A stretch of DNA of 60,476 bases from Thermoplasmata archaeon (GCA_021803655.1 JAJZLK010000016.1:1-60476), one strand, 5' to 3'; positions 52,245-60,476 are shown, counted from the first letter of the stretch. Notes: generated by a model not told the origin, from the letters alone. A program made the numbers and translations.

Positions 52245-52425
52245 TTTTATTCACCATCTCCCTCGCGCAGTCAAACAATCCAGCAGTATTTGAGGTGCCC
52301 GACTACGTAGGCTAATGTCACACCCTATATTGACGATAGATATAAGTTTTAATTGTGCCGGAGCGGAACAAGAGTTCGAACAATGCGTTCTCCCAGTGGC
52401 ATCTGTACCCTGCCACCCGTGGTTC

Positions 52426-52977
52426 TCATGTACCTTTGTTCTTGAGTTCCGTTCCAAACTTCTTCCTGAATTTTGCTAGCTTTGGAGATATGACCGCCCT
52501 GCAGTACGGCTGGCTGCCGTTCCTTGCGAAGTAGTTCCTGTGGTAATCCTCGGCCGGATAAAATTCCCTGAACTTCTCAACCGCCGTCACAATTGGTCCC
52601 GGAAACACATTCTCATTGCGCATTTCCTCAATGATTTTCTCCGCTTCTGTCTTCTGATCTTCAGTGCACCAGAATATCACTGACCGGTACTGTGTTCCGA
52701 TATCATCTCCCTGGTGGTTCACGGTCGTCGGGTCATGGGTTGCAAAGAAAACTTCCAGTATTCTTCGGGTAGAGATTGCCTCCGGATCATAGGTTACGCG
52801 AACAACCTCAGCATGGCCCGTTTTTCCAATGCATACCTGCTCATATGACGGATTCGGGACAGTTCCACCGGAATATCCAGGTTCAACAGATAATACGCCG
52901 GAAAGTTCGCTGAAAACTGCCTCGGTACACCAGAAACACCCTCCTCCGAGAACTATTGTCTCTTTCCCGTTGCCCAT
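52426..52977 (-). CDS. msrA: Peptide methionine-S-sulfoxide reductase MsrA
   Basis: 183 residues from the ATG at 52977, which overlaps the msrB stop by one base. The catalytic motif is VLGGGCFWCTEAVF; others are GYSGGTVPNPSYEQVC, GHAEVVRVTYDP, FFATHDPTTVNHQGDDIGTQ and YCRAVISPKLAKF. It repairs methionine-S-sulfoxide. The tight overlap with msrB gives one bicistronic repair unit. Confidence 0.94.
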   Translation of the reverse strand: MGNGKETIVLGGGCFWCTEAVFSELSGVLSVEPGYSGGTVPNPSYEQVCIGKTGHAEVVRVTYDPEAISTRRILEVFFATHDPTTVNHQGDDIGTQYRSVIFWCTEDQKTEAEKIIEEMRNENVFPGPIVTAVEKFREFYPAEDYHRNYFARNGSQPYCRAVISPKLAKFRKKFGTELKNKGT

Positions 52978-53348
52978 CACTCTTTCCCCCCTTCCGGAAT
53001 AAACCTGAGAGAGATGGAGTTCACGCAGTGCCTCACGTTCCTGCTGGTAAACCCTTCCCCTTCGAATACATGGCCAAGGTGCCCGCCGCATGCTGCACAC
53101 TGTATCTCGGTCCTGATCCCATCGCTGTCAGGAACCCTCTTGACGGCACCTTCTATCTCCCGGTCAAAACTTGGCCAGCCGCAATGTGCATCGAACTTTG
53201 CACTGGAAACGTAGAGAGGCGTTTCACACCTCCTGCATACGTATTTTCCGGGAAGGAAGTTGTTTTCATACTCCCCGGTGAATGGAACTTCAGTTCCCTT
53301 GTGTACAATGACCCTTTCCTCCTGTGGCGTAAGGCTATTCAGTTTCAA
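52977..53348 (-). CDS. msrB: Peptide methionine-R-sulfoxide reductase MsrB
   Basis: 123 residues, TTG start. The zinc ligands are CRRC (about 38-41) and CAAC (about 84-87), and the catalytic motif is RHCVNSISLRFIP. HCGWPSFD and GHLGHVFEGEG are standard. It reduces methionine-R-sulfoxide. A TATA element at 53369-53380 is at leaderless distance from the TTG. Confidence 0.94.
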   Translation of the reverse strand: MKLNSLTPQEERVIVHKGTEVPFTGEYENNFLPGKYVCRRCETPLYVSSAKFDAHCGWPSFDREIEGAVKRVPDSDGIRTEIQCAACGGHLGHVFEGEGFTSRNVRHCVNSISLRFIPEGGKE

Positions 53349-53368
53349 TGATCTTTGAATTCCTTCAG

Positions 53369-53380
53369 ATATTTAACAAG
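53369..53380 (-). promoter_or_regulatory. TATA box of msrBA
   Basis: Minus-strand TTGTTAAATATC, centred 26 bases before the TTG start at 53348. The position supports TTG as the real initiation codon. Confidence 0.5.
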
Positions 53381-53601
53381 ATAGTCGCACAGAAGTATGT
53401 TTCCTGATTGTCTGTGTAAGCGACGGTTGATTTTCCCCCAGGAATTTCTGCTTCCTCTCCGATCGAGGAAAATCAGTAATAGGTTCCTCGAAATTTCAGT
53501 GGTCTCGGCCCAAGAAGTGTTGATAATTCCTGTAACAGTCGAAGGAACCATATGAGTCGCGTCTGGCACTCTTGAGATAGCGCTTCTTGATTGGCCCCTT
53601 T

Positions 53602-54201
53602 CTATAACTCTCCCAGGAAATCCTTATGCCGTATCTTCTCTGCAAACCTTGAGATTCGTTCTTCAACGGGATTTTCAAGACTTCGCTCATCGATAGAATC
53701 CTCCAGAGAGATTCTGAAGGTTGTTATGGAAAATTTCTGGATAAATTTCTCATTATGACCAGAAATCTTCTTTATTGATATGTCTCTTCTACTCACATCA
53801 GAATTGATCTTCGCTTTCCCGATCTCTTGAAGATAAATCTCCCTATTTCGCGACCTGATGTCGCTGAACAGTCTCTTGATATCGTCTTCAGGGTCTCTTC
53901 TATCATGGTCAAAGATTACGGTAAAGTAAGTATCTCTTTGCGTCATCAAGAAGTTAATTCCAACGTTTGCAAACAATGATAGAACAAAATCTCTGCCGTT
54001 TTCAACTTTTATAAGAATCTTGAAGGGAGAGTTACGGTCAACTAGACTGTTGAGAACCGAGGTTTCTTGCGTCTTTTTTTCGTACTTGGTTCCGGTATTA
54101 TCAAATATTCTGATATCGGAGTCAATAACTCCCGAACGTCTCAATATATGCTTACAAAGAATGAGATCGTTCTCGCCTTCGACAAGCAGTACCCGTTTCA
54201 A
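53602..54201 (-). CDS. TOPRIM-domain protein paired with the OLD-like ATPase
   Basis: 199 residues. The TOPRIM strand and Glu appear at the start (MKRVLLVEGENDLILCKHIL, E9), and the acidic DxD-like motif in FTVIFDHDRRDPEDDIK. Its ATG lies immediately after the ATPase stop. OLD-family nucleases carry ATPase and TOPRIM domains in one chain, whereas anti-phage systems such as PARIS (AriA/AriB) and Gabija combine them with other genes, so this is a split ATPase-TOPRIM unit. The AT-rich DNA suggests acquisition. About 250 bases after its stop hold no gene before msrB. Confidence 0.65.
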   Translation of the reverse strand: MKRVLLVEGENDLILCKHILRRSGVIDSDIRIFDNTGTKYEKKTQETSVLNSLVDRNSPFKILIKVENGRDFVLSLFANVGINFLMTQRDTYFTVIFDHDRRDPEDDIKRLFSDIRSRNREIYLQEIGKAKINSDVSRRDISIKKISGHNEKFIQKFSITTFRISLEDSIDERSLENPVEERISRFAEKIRHKDFLGEL

Positions 54202-55509
54202 TCATACTCCTCTCAGATCAAGTAATAGGTTCTTGAGACTGCTGGATACGGTTGGATAATCCATTTCTTCTGAAACTACCGTATCATCCGTCCTGGAAAG
54301 TCTAAGTACCATCATCTCACGGTCAAGAAACTCCCTGTCTTCTTTTGGCATTGTCTCATCAAGTATTAGATATTCAATTAGATCATAACTATGCGTTGAA
54401 ATGAAAAGCTGTATATTTGTGCTTCTGGATAGGCTTATAAGATACCTGACAAATTGCTTGACATATCCAGGGTGAAGATGTACCTCTGGCTCTTCCAGAA
54501 GTATTATCGAGCCTTTTGGAGAAGACTTCAATACGCTCAAGATTGAAACTAATGTCCTGAACCCATCCCCCATCATGTTCATCGAGACTTCCTTATTGCC
54601 TTCCGAAGTCTCAAACACAATAGAATCGAAGTTGAATCGAAGCATATTTGGAACGACGCCTTCACTTTTAATTATTGACTCTATATCAAAAGCAAGCTTC
54701 TGTAGATTCTCACCCTTATCTCTCAGACTCTTCAAATATTTTATTGGGTCTTTAACATAGATCGCATTTACCGTGGCACTGGGTTCCTTTTTCCTGGTAA
54801 TTACCGGTTCCACTCCAATATCAAATATATTTGTTCTTGCTAATCCAATCGACCAGTAGAAATCTAAAGCTGTACGGCGAGATGGTTCAACTTTAATGTT
54901 TAGGACGTCTTTAAGTAAGATAGATTCAAAGTTTCTAAGGAGGCTCCTCAGTGTTTGAGAGTATTTTATTCCCATGTACTGATTGACAATGTTATTCAAT
55001 CTGACAACGATGCACTCGTCAGCAACATCAACGATTGTTTCTTTGTCTATGGTTTCAAAGGATTTATCTATCGAAGCTTGAAGGGCTGCATTATCCAGGG
55101 ACTTCAGCAACTTCCGGTTTCTCGCAAGCGTTTCTGGACTCGAATACCTACTAGCAAGATATGCAAAGCCATCTCTTTTCAAATCTTCCAGAATCTTTTG
55201 AAGTTCATCTCTAAGCGACTTAATTATCTCCTCGATTGAGGACTTCCTGATCTCAATTCTGGTTACTTCTCTTGGGTTCCCCGCCAATTCAAATTCAATC
55301 TCAGCGCCACTCTGAAGATAGTTGATGACGGATGATGGTTTCGATTCGTATCCAGATAGGAAATTCTCTATAAATCCTATAGCGATTGATTCCAGTATAG
55401 AAGTCTTGCCAGTATTGTTACGTCCGACAAGAATATTTATTGTCTTCGGTCTGAACACCACTGAGTCAAGACCCTTGAAGTTATTGATAGCAACGCCGGT
55501 TATTTTCAT
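54202..55509 (-). CDS. OLD-like/AAA15 ABC-type ATPase (candidate defence protein)
   Basis: 435 residues. Walker A GRNNTGKT (29-36) follows the KITGVAINNFKGLDSVVF start typical of OLD and AAA15 proteins. A central, mainly helical insertion (about 90-270) could be the coiled-coil and dimer region. Then come ABC-type elements: MMGDGFRTLVSILSVL (signature-like), IILLEEPEVHLHP (Walker B with the extra Glu), and ISTHSYDLIEYL (H-loop). There is no TOPRIM at the C-terminus; the next gene supplies it. Confidence 0.8.
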   Translation of the reverse strand: MKITGVAINNFKGLDSVVFRPKTINILVGRNNTGKTSILESIAIGFIENFLSGYESKPSSVINYLQSGAEIEFELAGNPREVTRIEIRKSSIEEIIKSLRDELQKILEDLKRDGFAYLASRYSSPETLARNRKLLKSLDNAALQASIDKSFETIDKETIVDVADECIVVRLNNIVNQYMGIKYSQTLRSLLRNFESILLKDVLNIKVEPSRRTALDFYWSIGLARTNIFDIGVEPVITRKKEPSATVNAIYVKDPIKYLKSLRDKGENLQKLAFDIESIIKSEGVVPNMLRFNFDSIVFETSEGNKEVSMNMMGDGFRTLVSILSVLKSSPKGSIILLEEPEVHLHPGYVKQFVRYLISLSRSTNIQLFISTHSYDLIEYLILDETMPKEDREFLDREMMVLRLSRTDDTVVSEEMDYPTVSSSLKNLLLDLRGV

Positions 55510-55686
55510 TGTTTTTGTTATTGCTTAAGCCCTGCAATGGTTATTTATCTTTTGGAGTTTTAGGCCATATCGATCCATGAATAGTTCCAATGAGAATTAG
55601 CCCGGAATCTGGAACATTCAAAGACACCAGTTCTTGAGATAAGGCTTAAGCATGTTTCCTCAATCAATGTGCCTCCGTGATTTGTC

Positions 55687-55842
55687 TTATTTCATTGTTT
55701 CAGACGACTCCGTGCCTATCTCCCTTGTGAAATTGTCATTTCCCGCAGCCTTAATCGTCCCTTCCATGGATCTCTTCACTCCTGAGAAGTAAGCCCATAC
55801 TACCCAGACCTGATACGTCGATCAATGACAGGGAAATCAAGG
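55687..55842 (-). pseudogene. Displaced C-terminal coding sequence of the NRAMP-like gene
   Basis: The region between the NRAMP stop (55843) and the OLD-like gene start holds coding-like sequence rather than spacer. In the +1-related frame just after the stop it reads VALISLSLIDV, a natural continuation of the last helix; then, back in the NRAMP frame from about 55815, YQVWVVWAYFSGVKR and SMEGTIKAAGND follow to a TAA at 55687. One missing base near 55846 and two near 55810 would restore a continuous reading. Together they remove three bases, so the original gene may have been one frame. The remaining bases 55510-55686 show only AT-rich promoter-like sequence. Confidence 0.5.
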
Positions 55843-57015
55843 CTACAGTATTGCCATGAATCCAAAGGAGATGGTCACAATCATGGAACTCCAGTATGCA
55901 ATCCTGGACTTCATCGAACTTGATAAATTTCCCATGAGTCTTCGATCGCTGGAAATGATCCCGGCCATAATCCCTGGAACGATTAGCGCGAATACAAGAA
56001 ACACCATGGCGTACAGGATGAGACTGAGATGATACGGAATCAGCATGGCGATGAGCAGGGCAGGCAGGCTTTCGACCACATATATCCGGAATGAATTGTC
56101 TGGTGAAATGCCCGCAGATTCCACGATCCCCCACGAACTTGCAAGCGAAATTACCACAAGCGACACAAAAGCCGCACTTATGATCCCGATCCCGAAGAGA
56201 ATACCAGAGTACTCTCCTGCCACAGAATGAAGCGAATACATCACTGAGCTTGAGAGCGTATTGCCGTCAAAAATCCCGGACCCAGTGAACAGCATCTCCG
56301 TGATCACCATCAGGACCTCCGTTGCAATGGCTCCAAACATGGTCTCCATCCTAAGCATCCTCAGGAGAGTACCGGGCTTATGAGTTGTGGCCGATGACTG
56401 GTAGAACAGCATGAACGGCATTACCACTGCTCCGGCGTTTGCGCCAAGCATGAAGAGGAATGTCGGGCTGGAGGAGACGTAAAGTGCGGGAGAAGAAACC
56501 AGTCCCCTTCCTGCAAGGGCTGCCACCATTGCCACGATAAGCATCATTGTGATTGAGATCAGGGTAACCTCCACGGCACGGAACTTTCTCCTGTATACAA
56601 GGAGAAGATAGATGACAAAGAAGAACGGGAGCCCGATGTACGGCGGTATTCCAATCAGGGACAGTCCGATTGCGATGCCTGAGTATTCTGCCACATAAGT
56701 TATGATGTCTGTTAGAGCCATGGGAAAGGAGGAACCGACGGAGACCTTTCTGGAAAACCTCATCCTGATCGCCGTCCCAAGCCCCATTCCGGTGGCAAGC
56801 CCGATCCTGCCGCATGCCTCCTGGATGAAGTAAAGAGGGAATATCAGTAGGATCAGGAACCAGACAAACCTGTATCCGAACGATATCCCGGTCTGTGCGG
56901 CCGTGAGGATACTGGCAGCATCAAAGTCCGCTATCATCGCGATCCATCCGGGTCCGGCAAATCTTGCCAGAGTCCTGATTGTCCGGAATGTACCGCCAGG
57001 AAGATTTTCATGCAA
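55843..57015 (-). CDS. NRAMP-related transporter with altered metal-site motifs
   Basis: 390 residues, 10-11 helices. The N-terminal helix resembles NRAMP helix 1, but the metal-binding DPGN is DAAS (D32-S35, in ADFDAASILTAAQTG). Helix 6 has VVMPFMLFYQ (M199 and P200 kept, the usual His after MP is Phe). NRAMP proteins import Mn2+ and Fe2+ with protons; relatives with changed motifs transport Mg2+ or Al3+, so the substrate here is open. The stop at 55843 seems premature, since a plausible C-terminus follows in other frames (see the 55687-55842 entry). Confidence 0.78.
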   Translation of the reverse strand: MHENLPGGTFRTIRTLARFAGPGWIAMIADFDAASILTAAQTGISFGYRFVWFLILLIFPLYFIQEACGRIGLATGMGLGTAIRMRFSRKVSVGSSFPMALTDIITYVAEYSGIAIGLSLIGIPPYIGLPFFFVIYLLLVYRRKFRAVEVTLISITMMLIVAMVAALAGRGLVSSPALYVSSSPTFLFMLGANAGAVVMPFMLFYQSSATTHKPGTLLRMLRMETMFGAIATEVLMVITEMLFTGSGIFDGNTLSSSVMYSLHSVAGEYSGILFGIGIISAAFVSLVVISLASSWGIVESAGISPDNSFRIYVVESLPALLIAMLIPYHLSLILYAMVFLVFALIVPGIMAGIISSDRRLMGNLSSSMKSRIAYWSSMIVTISFGFMAIL

Positions 57016-57190
57016 CCTATTCCACCACTTTAGAAACCGAATGAATCAGCATATTATTAGCAAAGAAATTCGGCTCACCTAAAAAAGGACATACCTCACG
57101 CGTAAGGTCTCCTGCTCCGGATAGGAACCAGGTACACCATCCAGCTAAATGGAGAGAAAGTGTTATTTCACATACCGGAATGTGAAAAGC

Positions 57191-58267
57191 ATGACCAAGG
57201 TACAGGCAATAACTACGGAAGCGCCCAAAGGCGGAGTAAAGTTCCAGACAGTTGACGTTGAGGATAACGGCCCGGTGGAACTGAGTCCGATGTACACGGG
57301 GATATGCGGTACTGATCGGGGAATGGTCACCGGACGCCTTGACTTCGCATACAACCCGCAGGGACAGGACTTCATTGTCCTCGGTCACGAATCGATCTGC
57401 AGGGTGAAGTCCGCTGACAGCCAGACTGGATTCAAGGCAGGAGACCTGGTGGTTCCGATGGTGCGAAGGCCCGGGAAGTGCATCAACTGCCAGGCGGGAA
57501 GGCAGGACAACTGTTCTGACGGAGACAAGAAGGAAGCGGGCATCACCGGGAAGAACGGATTCATGAGGGAATCATTCACTGACGACCCGGAATTTCTCGT
57601 GAAGATAGATGATCCTTCACTTTCAAGAACAGGCGTACTAACGGAGCCCCTGAAGAATGTCGTCAAGGTTTTCGAGGTTGTTGAAACGGTATCGAAAAGA
57701 TCCATCTATGCCTCTACGGACTCCACTTACCACGGCAAGAAGGCTTACGTCATCGGAACCGGCGCCGAAGGATTCCTGTTTGCCATGATGGCCAGCGAGT
57801 ACGGCTTCGATACAAGAATACTTAACAGGCACCCGGTGGAGGAAAACAGGATGGCCATATGCGATGCCTTCAACATGGAATTCGTTGATTATTCCAAGGA
57901 AGACCGGAAGGAGAAGATAGACCTGCTCATCGATACGAGCGGAGACCCTGCAACTTTCCTTAAGTTCATGAGGATCATGAATTTCAACTCGGTGGGGATT
58001 ATGTTTGGAACGAACGGGAAAGCCCCGTCCACGGAGTTCACCGGCAAGGACATTGACATAATGGTGGAAAGAAACATAACTCTCGCCGGGTCAGTGGATG
58101 CCGCAAAGACACACTACGAAAAGGCGGCATCATACCTGTCCAGATGGAATGCTAGGAACAGCAGGGTTCTATCCTCCATGATCACTTCTGAGAAAGAACC
58201 ATCAGAGACGTCAGTATTCACCGACAGGAACCCTGAATCCATAAAGACCGTAATAAAATGGAAATGA
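57191..58267 (+). CDS. gdh: Glucose 1-dehydrogenase (zinc MDR family)
   Basis: 358 residues. Similar to the glucose dehydrogenase of Thermoplasma: MYTGICGTDRGMVTGRLDF (catalytic-zinc Cys), ILGHESICRV-type VLGHESICRVK, and a structural-zinc loop with CINCQAGRQDNC, of which three of four cysteines are visible. The nucleotide-binding KAYVIGTGAEGFLFAMMAS motif follows (GxGxxG), with RNRHP-type LNRHPVEENR suggesting NADP use. It oxidises glucose to gluconolactone, the entry to the nonphosphorylative Entner-Doudoroff pathway. An in-frame ATG at 57149 exists, but conserved sequence begins with MTKVQAITTEAP at 57191. Confidence 0.88.
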   Translation: MTKVQAITTEAPKGGVKFQTVDVEDNGPVELSPMYTGICGTDRGMVTGRLDFAYNPQGQDFIVLGHESICRVKSADSQTGFKAGDLVVPMVRRPGKCINCQAGRQDNCSDGDKKEAGITGKNGFMRESFTDDPEFLVKIDDPSLSRTGVLTEPLKNVVKVFEVVETVSKRSIYASTDSTYHGKKAYVIGTGAEGFLFAMMASEYGFDTRILNRHPVEENRMAICDAFNMEFVDYSKEDRKEKIDLLIDTSGDPATFLKFMRIMNFNSVGIMFGTNGKAPSTEFTGKDIDIMVERNITLAGSVDAAKTHYEKAASYLSRWNARNSRVLSSMITSEKEPSETSVFTDRNPESIKTVIKWK

Positions 58268-58273
58268 GCCTTG

Positions 58274-59119
58274 ATGGAACTGATTGACTGCAGGTCGATT
58301 GCGGATAATATCCTGACCGATCTTGAAGGGAAGTTTGCGGCCCTGGAGGAGAGAACCGGGATCTGGCCTGTCCTTGCTGCAATCGCAAATGCCGACAATC
58401 CGGAATCCATGTCTTATCTGAAGAGCAGGAGGAAGCCCGCCTCCCGGTTCGGTATCGATCTGAAGGAAGTGACTTACCGATCGGACTCCACCCCTTCTGA
58501 GATCATGGGGATCATAAGGGAATCCTCGGAATCGAAGGAGATCCACGGAATCATGGTTTCCTATCCTGTTCCGTCTTCCCTGGGCAATGTGAACATCGGG
58601 GACATGATACCGCCGGGAAAGGACGTGGACTGCATCACGCCAATGAATCAGGGACTCATAATGGAGAACAGGGAGTTTGTTGCGCCCGCAACTGCGCTGT
58701 CCGTGATCGAGATAATTCTGCGAGAAGGAATTGCCGAAGGGAGCCGGGTTGCAATCCTGAACCGGTCGACCATAATCGGGAGACCGCTCGCGATGATGCT
58801 GCTCAACAGGAATTTCACCCCGGTCGTATGTCATACCAGGACGATCGGGATCAGGGAGATCACAAAATCCGCCGATGTGGTTGTCGCCGCTGCAGGAAAG
58901 CCACGACTCATTGACTCGTCGTGGGTTTCGGACGGAACCACGGTCATAGATGCAGGAATAAACGTGGAAAACGGAAAGATATGCGGAGACGTTGATCCTG
59001 TCTCCATGAATGAAAGAAGAGGCAGGCTAACGCCAGTTCCGGGAGGAGTCGGACCGATCACCTCCGGGATGCTTTTCCGCAACCTGCTGAAGTGCGTTGA
59101 ATCGGCTGTCCGATCATGA
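58274..59119 (+). CDS. folD: FolD-type methylene-THF dehydrogenase/cyclohydrolase, catalytic Lys replaced
   Basis: 281 residues. FolD landmarks: the YxxxK segment reads YLKSRRK (Y48 to K54), so the position of the catalytic Lys (four after Tyr) is Arg52; PPGKDVDCITPMNQG; the NADP motif NRSTIIGRPLAMMLLN; and the C-terminal VPGGVGPITSGM. It interconverts methylene-, methenyl- and formyl-tetrahydrofolate. The TTG at 58271 is another possible start one codon earlier. It follows gdh after six bases. Confidence 0.85.
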   Translation: MELIDCRSIADNILTDLEGKFAALEERTGIWPVLAAIANADNPESMSYLKSRRKPASRFGIDLKEVTYRSDSTPSEIMGIIRESSESKEIHGIMVSYPVPSSLGNVNIGDMIPPGKDVDCITPMNQGLIMENREFVAPATALSVIEIILREGIAEGSRVAILNRSTIIGRPLAMMLLNRNFTPVVCHTRTIGIREITKSADVVVAAAGKPRLIDSSWVSDGTTVIDAGINVENGKICGDVDPVSMNERRGRLTPVPGGVGPITSGMLFRNLLKCVESAVRS

Positions 59120-59190
59120 AACGGCAATTTTGTCTCTGGCAACAAACGAGAGATTAAAATTAATTTATTTTATACACTATTGAAAATACC

Positions 59191-59913
59191 ATGCCTGAAA
59201 CTCGTCCTGACAGGAGGATCAATGAGATCGTTGAATTTCTGGAATCAGCTACTTCCGGAAAGGACATGATTATTGGAGTCAGCGGCGGAGTTGACAGTGC
59301 ACTCGTCTACAGGATTGCCTCAATGGTCGACAGATCACGGGTAAGGGCTTTCTTCATGCCTGACAGGGGAACTCCGGAGAGCGATTATGAGGATATTGTT
59401 TCACTCAGCAAAGACGGCCCGGAGGTGAAGGTGATCCCCATAGATCCAATGATCCATGCATTCACCACCACCCTTGAAATGAATGATGCGAGACTCATCG
59501 GGAATGTGAAGTCGAGAGTGAGGATGACAACTCTCTACTATTACGCCAATCTATACGGCGGCCTTGTTCTGGGAACCACCAACCGCAGCGAATACATGAC
59601 CGGGTACTTCACGAAGTACGGTGACGGCGGATGCGATCTTGAACCAATAATGCACCTCTTCAAGAAGGATGTGAGGAAACTTGCTTCTCTTTGCAAAGTA
59701 CCGGACAGGATCATTGAAAAAGCTCCCTCAGCCAGGCTCTGGGATGGACAGACCGATGAGGGAGACCTGGGGATGACCTACGAGGAGCTTGATGCAGAAC
59801 TGATGCGAATCGTATCAGGAAAAGGTACGCGGAATGAACGTGTGGAGAATCTTTACATGGATTCCTGGCACAAGCGGAAGCCGCCCGGAAACATGCTGGA
59901 GAGGATATCCTGA
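59191..59913 (+). CDS. nadE: NAD synthetase
   Basis: 240 residues, N-type ATP pyrophosphatase. The PP-loop is IIGVSGGVDSALVYRI; others are LGTTNRSEYMTGYFTKYGDGG, LFKKDVRKLA, and PSARLWDGQTDEGDLGMTYEELD. There is no glutaminase domain, so it is the ammonia-dependent type. A TATA-like TAATTTATTTTATAC at 59160-59174 gives a leaderless start. The antiporter gene starts directly after its stop. Confidence 0.95.
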   Translation: MPETRPDRRINEIVEFLESATSGKDMIIGVSGGVDSALVYRIASMVDRSRVRAFFMPDRGTPESDYEDIVSLSKDGPEVKVIPIDPMIHAFTTTLEMNDARLIGNVKSRVRMTTLYYYANLYGGLVLGTTNRSEYMTGYFTKYGDGGCDLEPIMHLFKKDVRKLASLCKVPDRIIEKAPSARLWDGQTDEGDLGMTYEELDAELMRIVSGKGTRNERVENLYMDSWHKRKPPGNMLERIS

Positions 59914-60476
59914 ATGGCATATACCTTCGGGACTTATCCCGGGTTCCTTGAGATAAGCCTTATCCTGATTCTTGCAGCCTTTGCGATCCCGATTTCAAGA
60001 AGGATGTCACTCGTTGATCTCCCGGTCCTGATCGCAATAGGCTTCATCTTTGGCCCGGTACTTGGAATCCTCAGCAATTCATTCTCTATCTACCTGCTCT
60101 CAGACTACTCCGGAGTGGGGTTTGGTCTCCTTGGGATCGTAATCATACTGTACGCAGAGAGCCACACAATCAATTTCAGGATCATCAGCAGGGAAGTAGT
60201 AAGAATCGTGGCCCTGGACACACTCGGACTGTTCATCACCGCCGTGACCGCTGCGCTTCTCTTCTCCCTCCTGACCGGAGCTCCGCTGATCATAGGATTC
60301 CTCTTCGGCGCAATAATCTCCCCCACAGATCCGGCCAGCCTGATCCCGGTTTTCAGGAAGGTGCGGGTACAGGAGGAGATATCGGGAATCCTTGTGGGCG
60401 AGAGTCTATTCAACGATCCCCTTGGAATACTGCTTGTTTCCCTCGGGGTGGCAATAATAGTCCCCGGATCTGCTTA
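59914..60476 (+). CDS. Cation:proton antiporter, CPA family (cut by the window end)
   Basis: The ATG at 59914 comes directly after the nadE stop, with AGAGGA about seven bases upstream. The 187 visible codons remain open to the window end. Four to five helices are seen, with FLFGAIISPTDPASLIPVF and LVGESLFNDPLGILL, the helix 5-type Asp motifs (TDPA and ND) of NhaP/CPA1 exchangers. It exchanges Na+ or K+ for H+. The rest of the gene is outside the window. Confidence 0.85.
   Translation, partial: MAYTFGTYPGFLEISLILILAAFAIPISRRMSLVDLPVLIAIGFIFGPVLGILSNSFSIYLLSDYSGVGFGLLGIVIILYAESHTINFRIISREVVRIVALDTLGLFITAVTAALLFSLLTGAPLIIGFLFGAIISPTDPASLIPVFRKVRVQEEISGILVGESLFNDPLGILLVSLGVAIIVPGSA

Noticed and set aside
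52300-52400. TTCGAAC motif upstream of L44e that resembles a tRNA T-loop
   Set aside because: The flanking bases do not pair as a T-stem and no acceptor or anticodon arm could be found.
53349-53601. Small minus-strand ORFs between msrB and the TOPRIM gene
   Set aside because: They overlap each other and the msrB promoter; no family or ribosome-binding site. The stretch looks like plain spacer.

Overview
The window is a piece of an archaeal chromosome, most likely from the class Thermoplasmata. Archaeal hallmarks are the ether-lipid enzymes (GGGP synthase and a UbiA-type DGGGP synthase), the translation cluster L44e-S27e-aIF2alpha-Nop10-PAC2, MptD, PurS, topoisomerase VI and Trm1. The zinc-dependent glucose dehydrogenase, large SdhC, OtsA/OtsB, a sulfocyanin-like cupredoxin and TATA-led, mostly leaderless genes fit an aerobic, acid-adapted heterotroph. 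Topoisomerase VI is notable because classical Thermoplasmatales are described as lacking it, so this may be a deeper or sister lineage. No rRNA, tRNA, CRISPR array or transposase was seen. Database searches were not possible; names rest on motifs and on recognition of family sequence.

Layout: 0-4.3 kb, an NnrS-like membrane protein, a DUF2249-cupin protein, a small membrane protein, a frameshifted hemerythrin and a Bat-type HTH regulator, with a shared promoter motif; 4.3-7.8 kb, succinate dehydrogenase; 7.8-9 kb, DedA and dCMP deaminase; 9-11.7 kb, two glycosyltransferases; 11.8-15.1 kb, a compact operon that looks like a chromosomal type IV secretion / Ced-like DNA-transfer machine (pilin, VirB6-like channel, membrane-anchored VirB4 N-domain, VirB4 ATPase); 15.7-21.8 kb, MptD, THEP1-like protein, Trm1, lipid synthesis and PurS/PurL; 22-23.5 kb, an unfamiliar gene plus a PIN protein; 23.6-29.4 kb, an Asp-rich micro-ORF, Lhr helicase, a transporter, a Toprim protein, RNase Z and a cupredoxin; 29.5-33 kb, an accessory patch (secreted protein with a catalytically dead Hint domain, a signal-peptide ORF, an AAA/DUF4143 ATPase); 33.2-46.3 kb, CarAB, a zinc-ribbon membrane protein, dCTP deaminase, an NCS1 permease, trehalose synthesis, a nitrilase-family protein and Topo VI; 46.5-49.6 kb, an AT-rich single-chain restriction-modification enzyme; 49.8-53.3 kb, the translation operon and MsrB/MsrA; 53.6-55.5 kb, an OLD-like ATPase with a separate TOPRIM protein (candidate defence pair); 55.7-60.5 kb, an NRAMP-like gene with a disrupted 3' end, glucose dehydrogenase, FolD, NadE and the start of a cation/proton antiporter.

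The most interesting system is the four-gene VirB-like operon at 11.8-15.1 kb, which lacks obvious relaxase, integrase or plasmid genes nearby and so resembles the archaeal Ced/Ted DNA-import machines rather than a mobile element. Secondary themes are reading frames that need a small indel to make sense (hemerythrin, NRAMP tail), two genes whose only well-placed start is CTG (carA, otsB), and enzymes with substituted catalytic residues (dCMP deaminase, FolD, THEP1, NRAMP, Hint).
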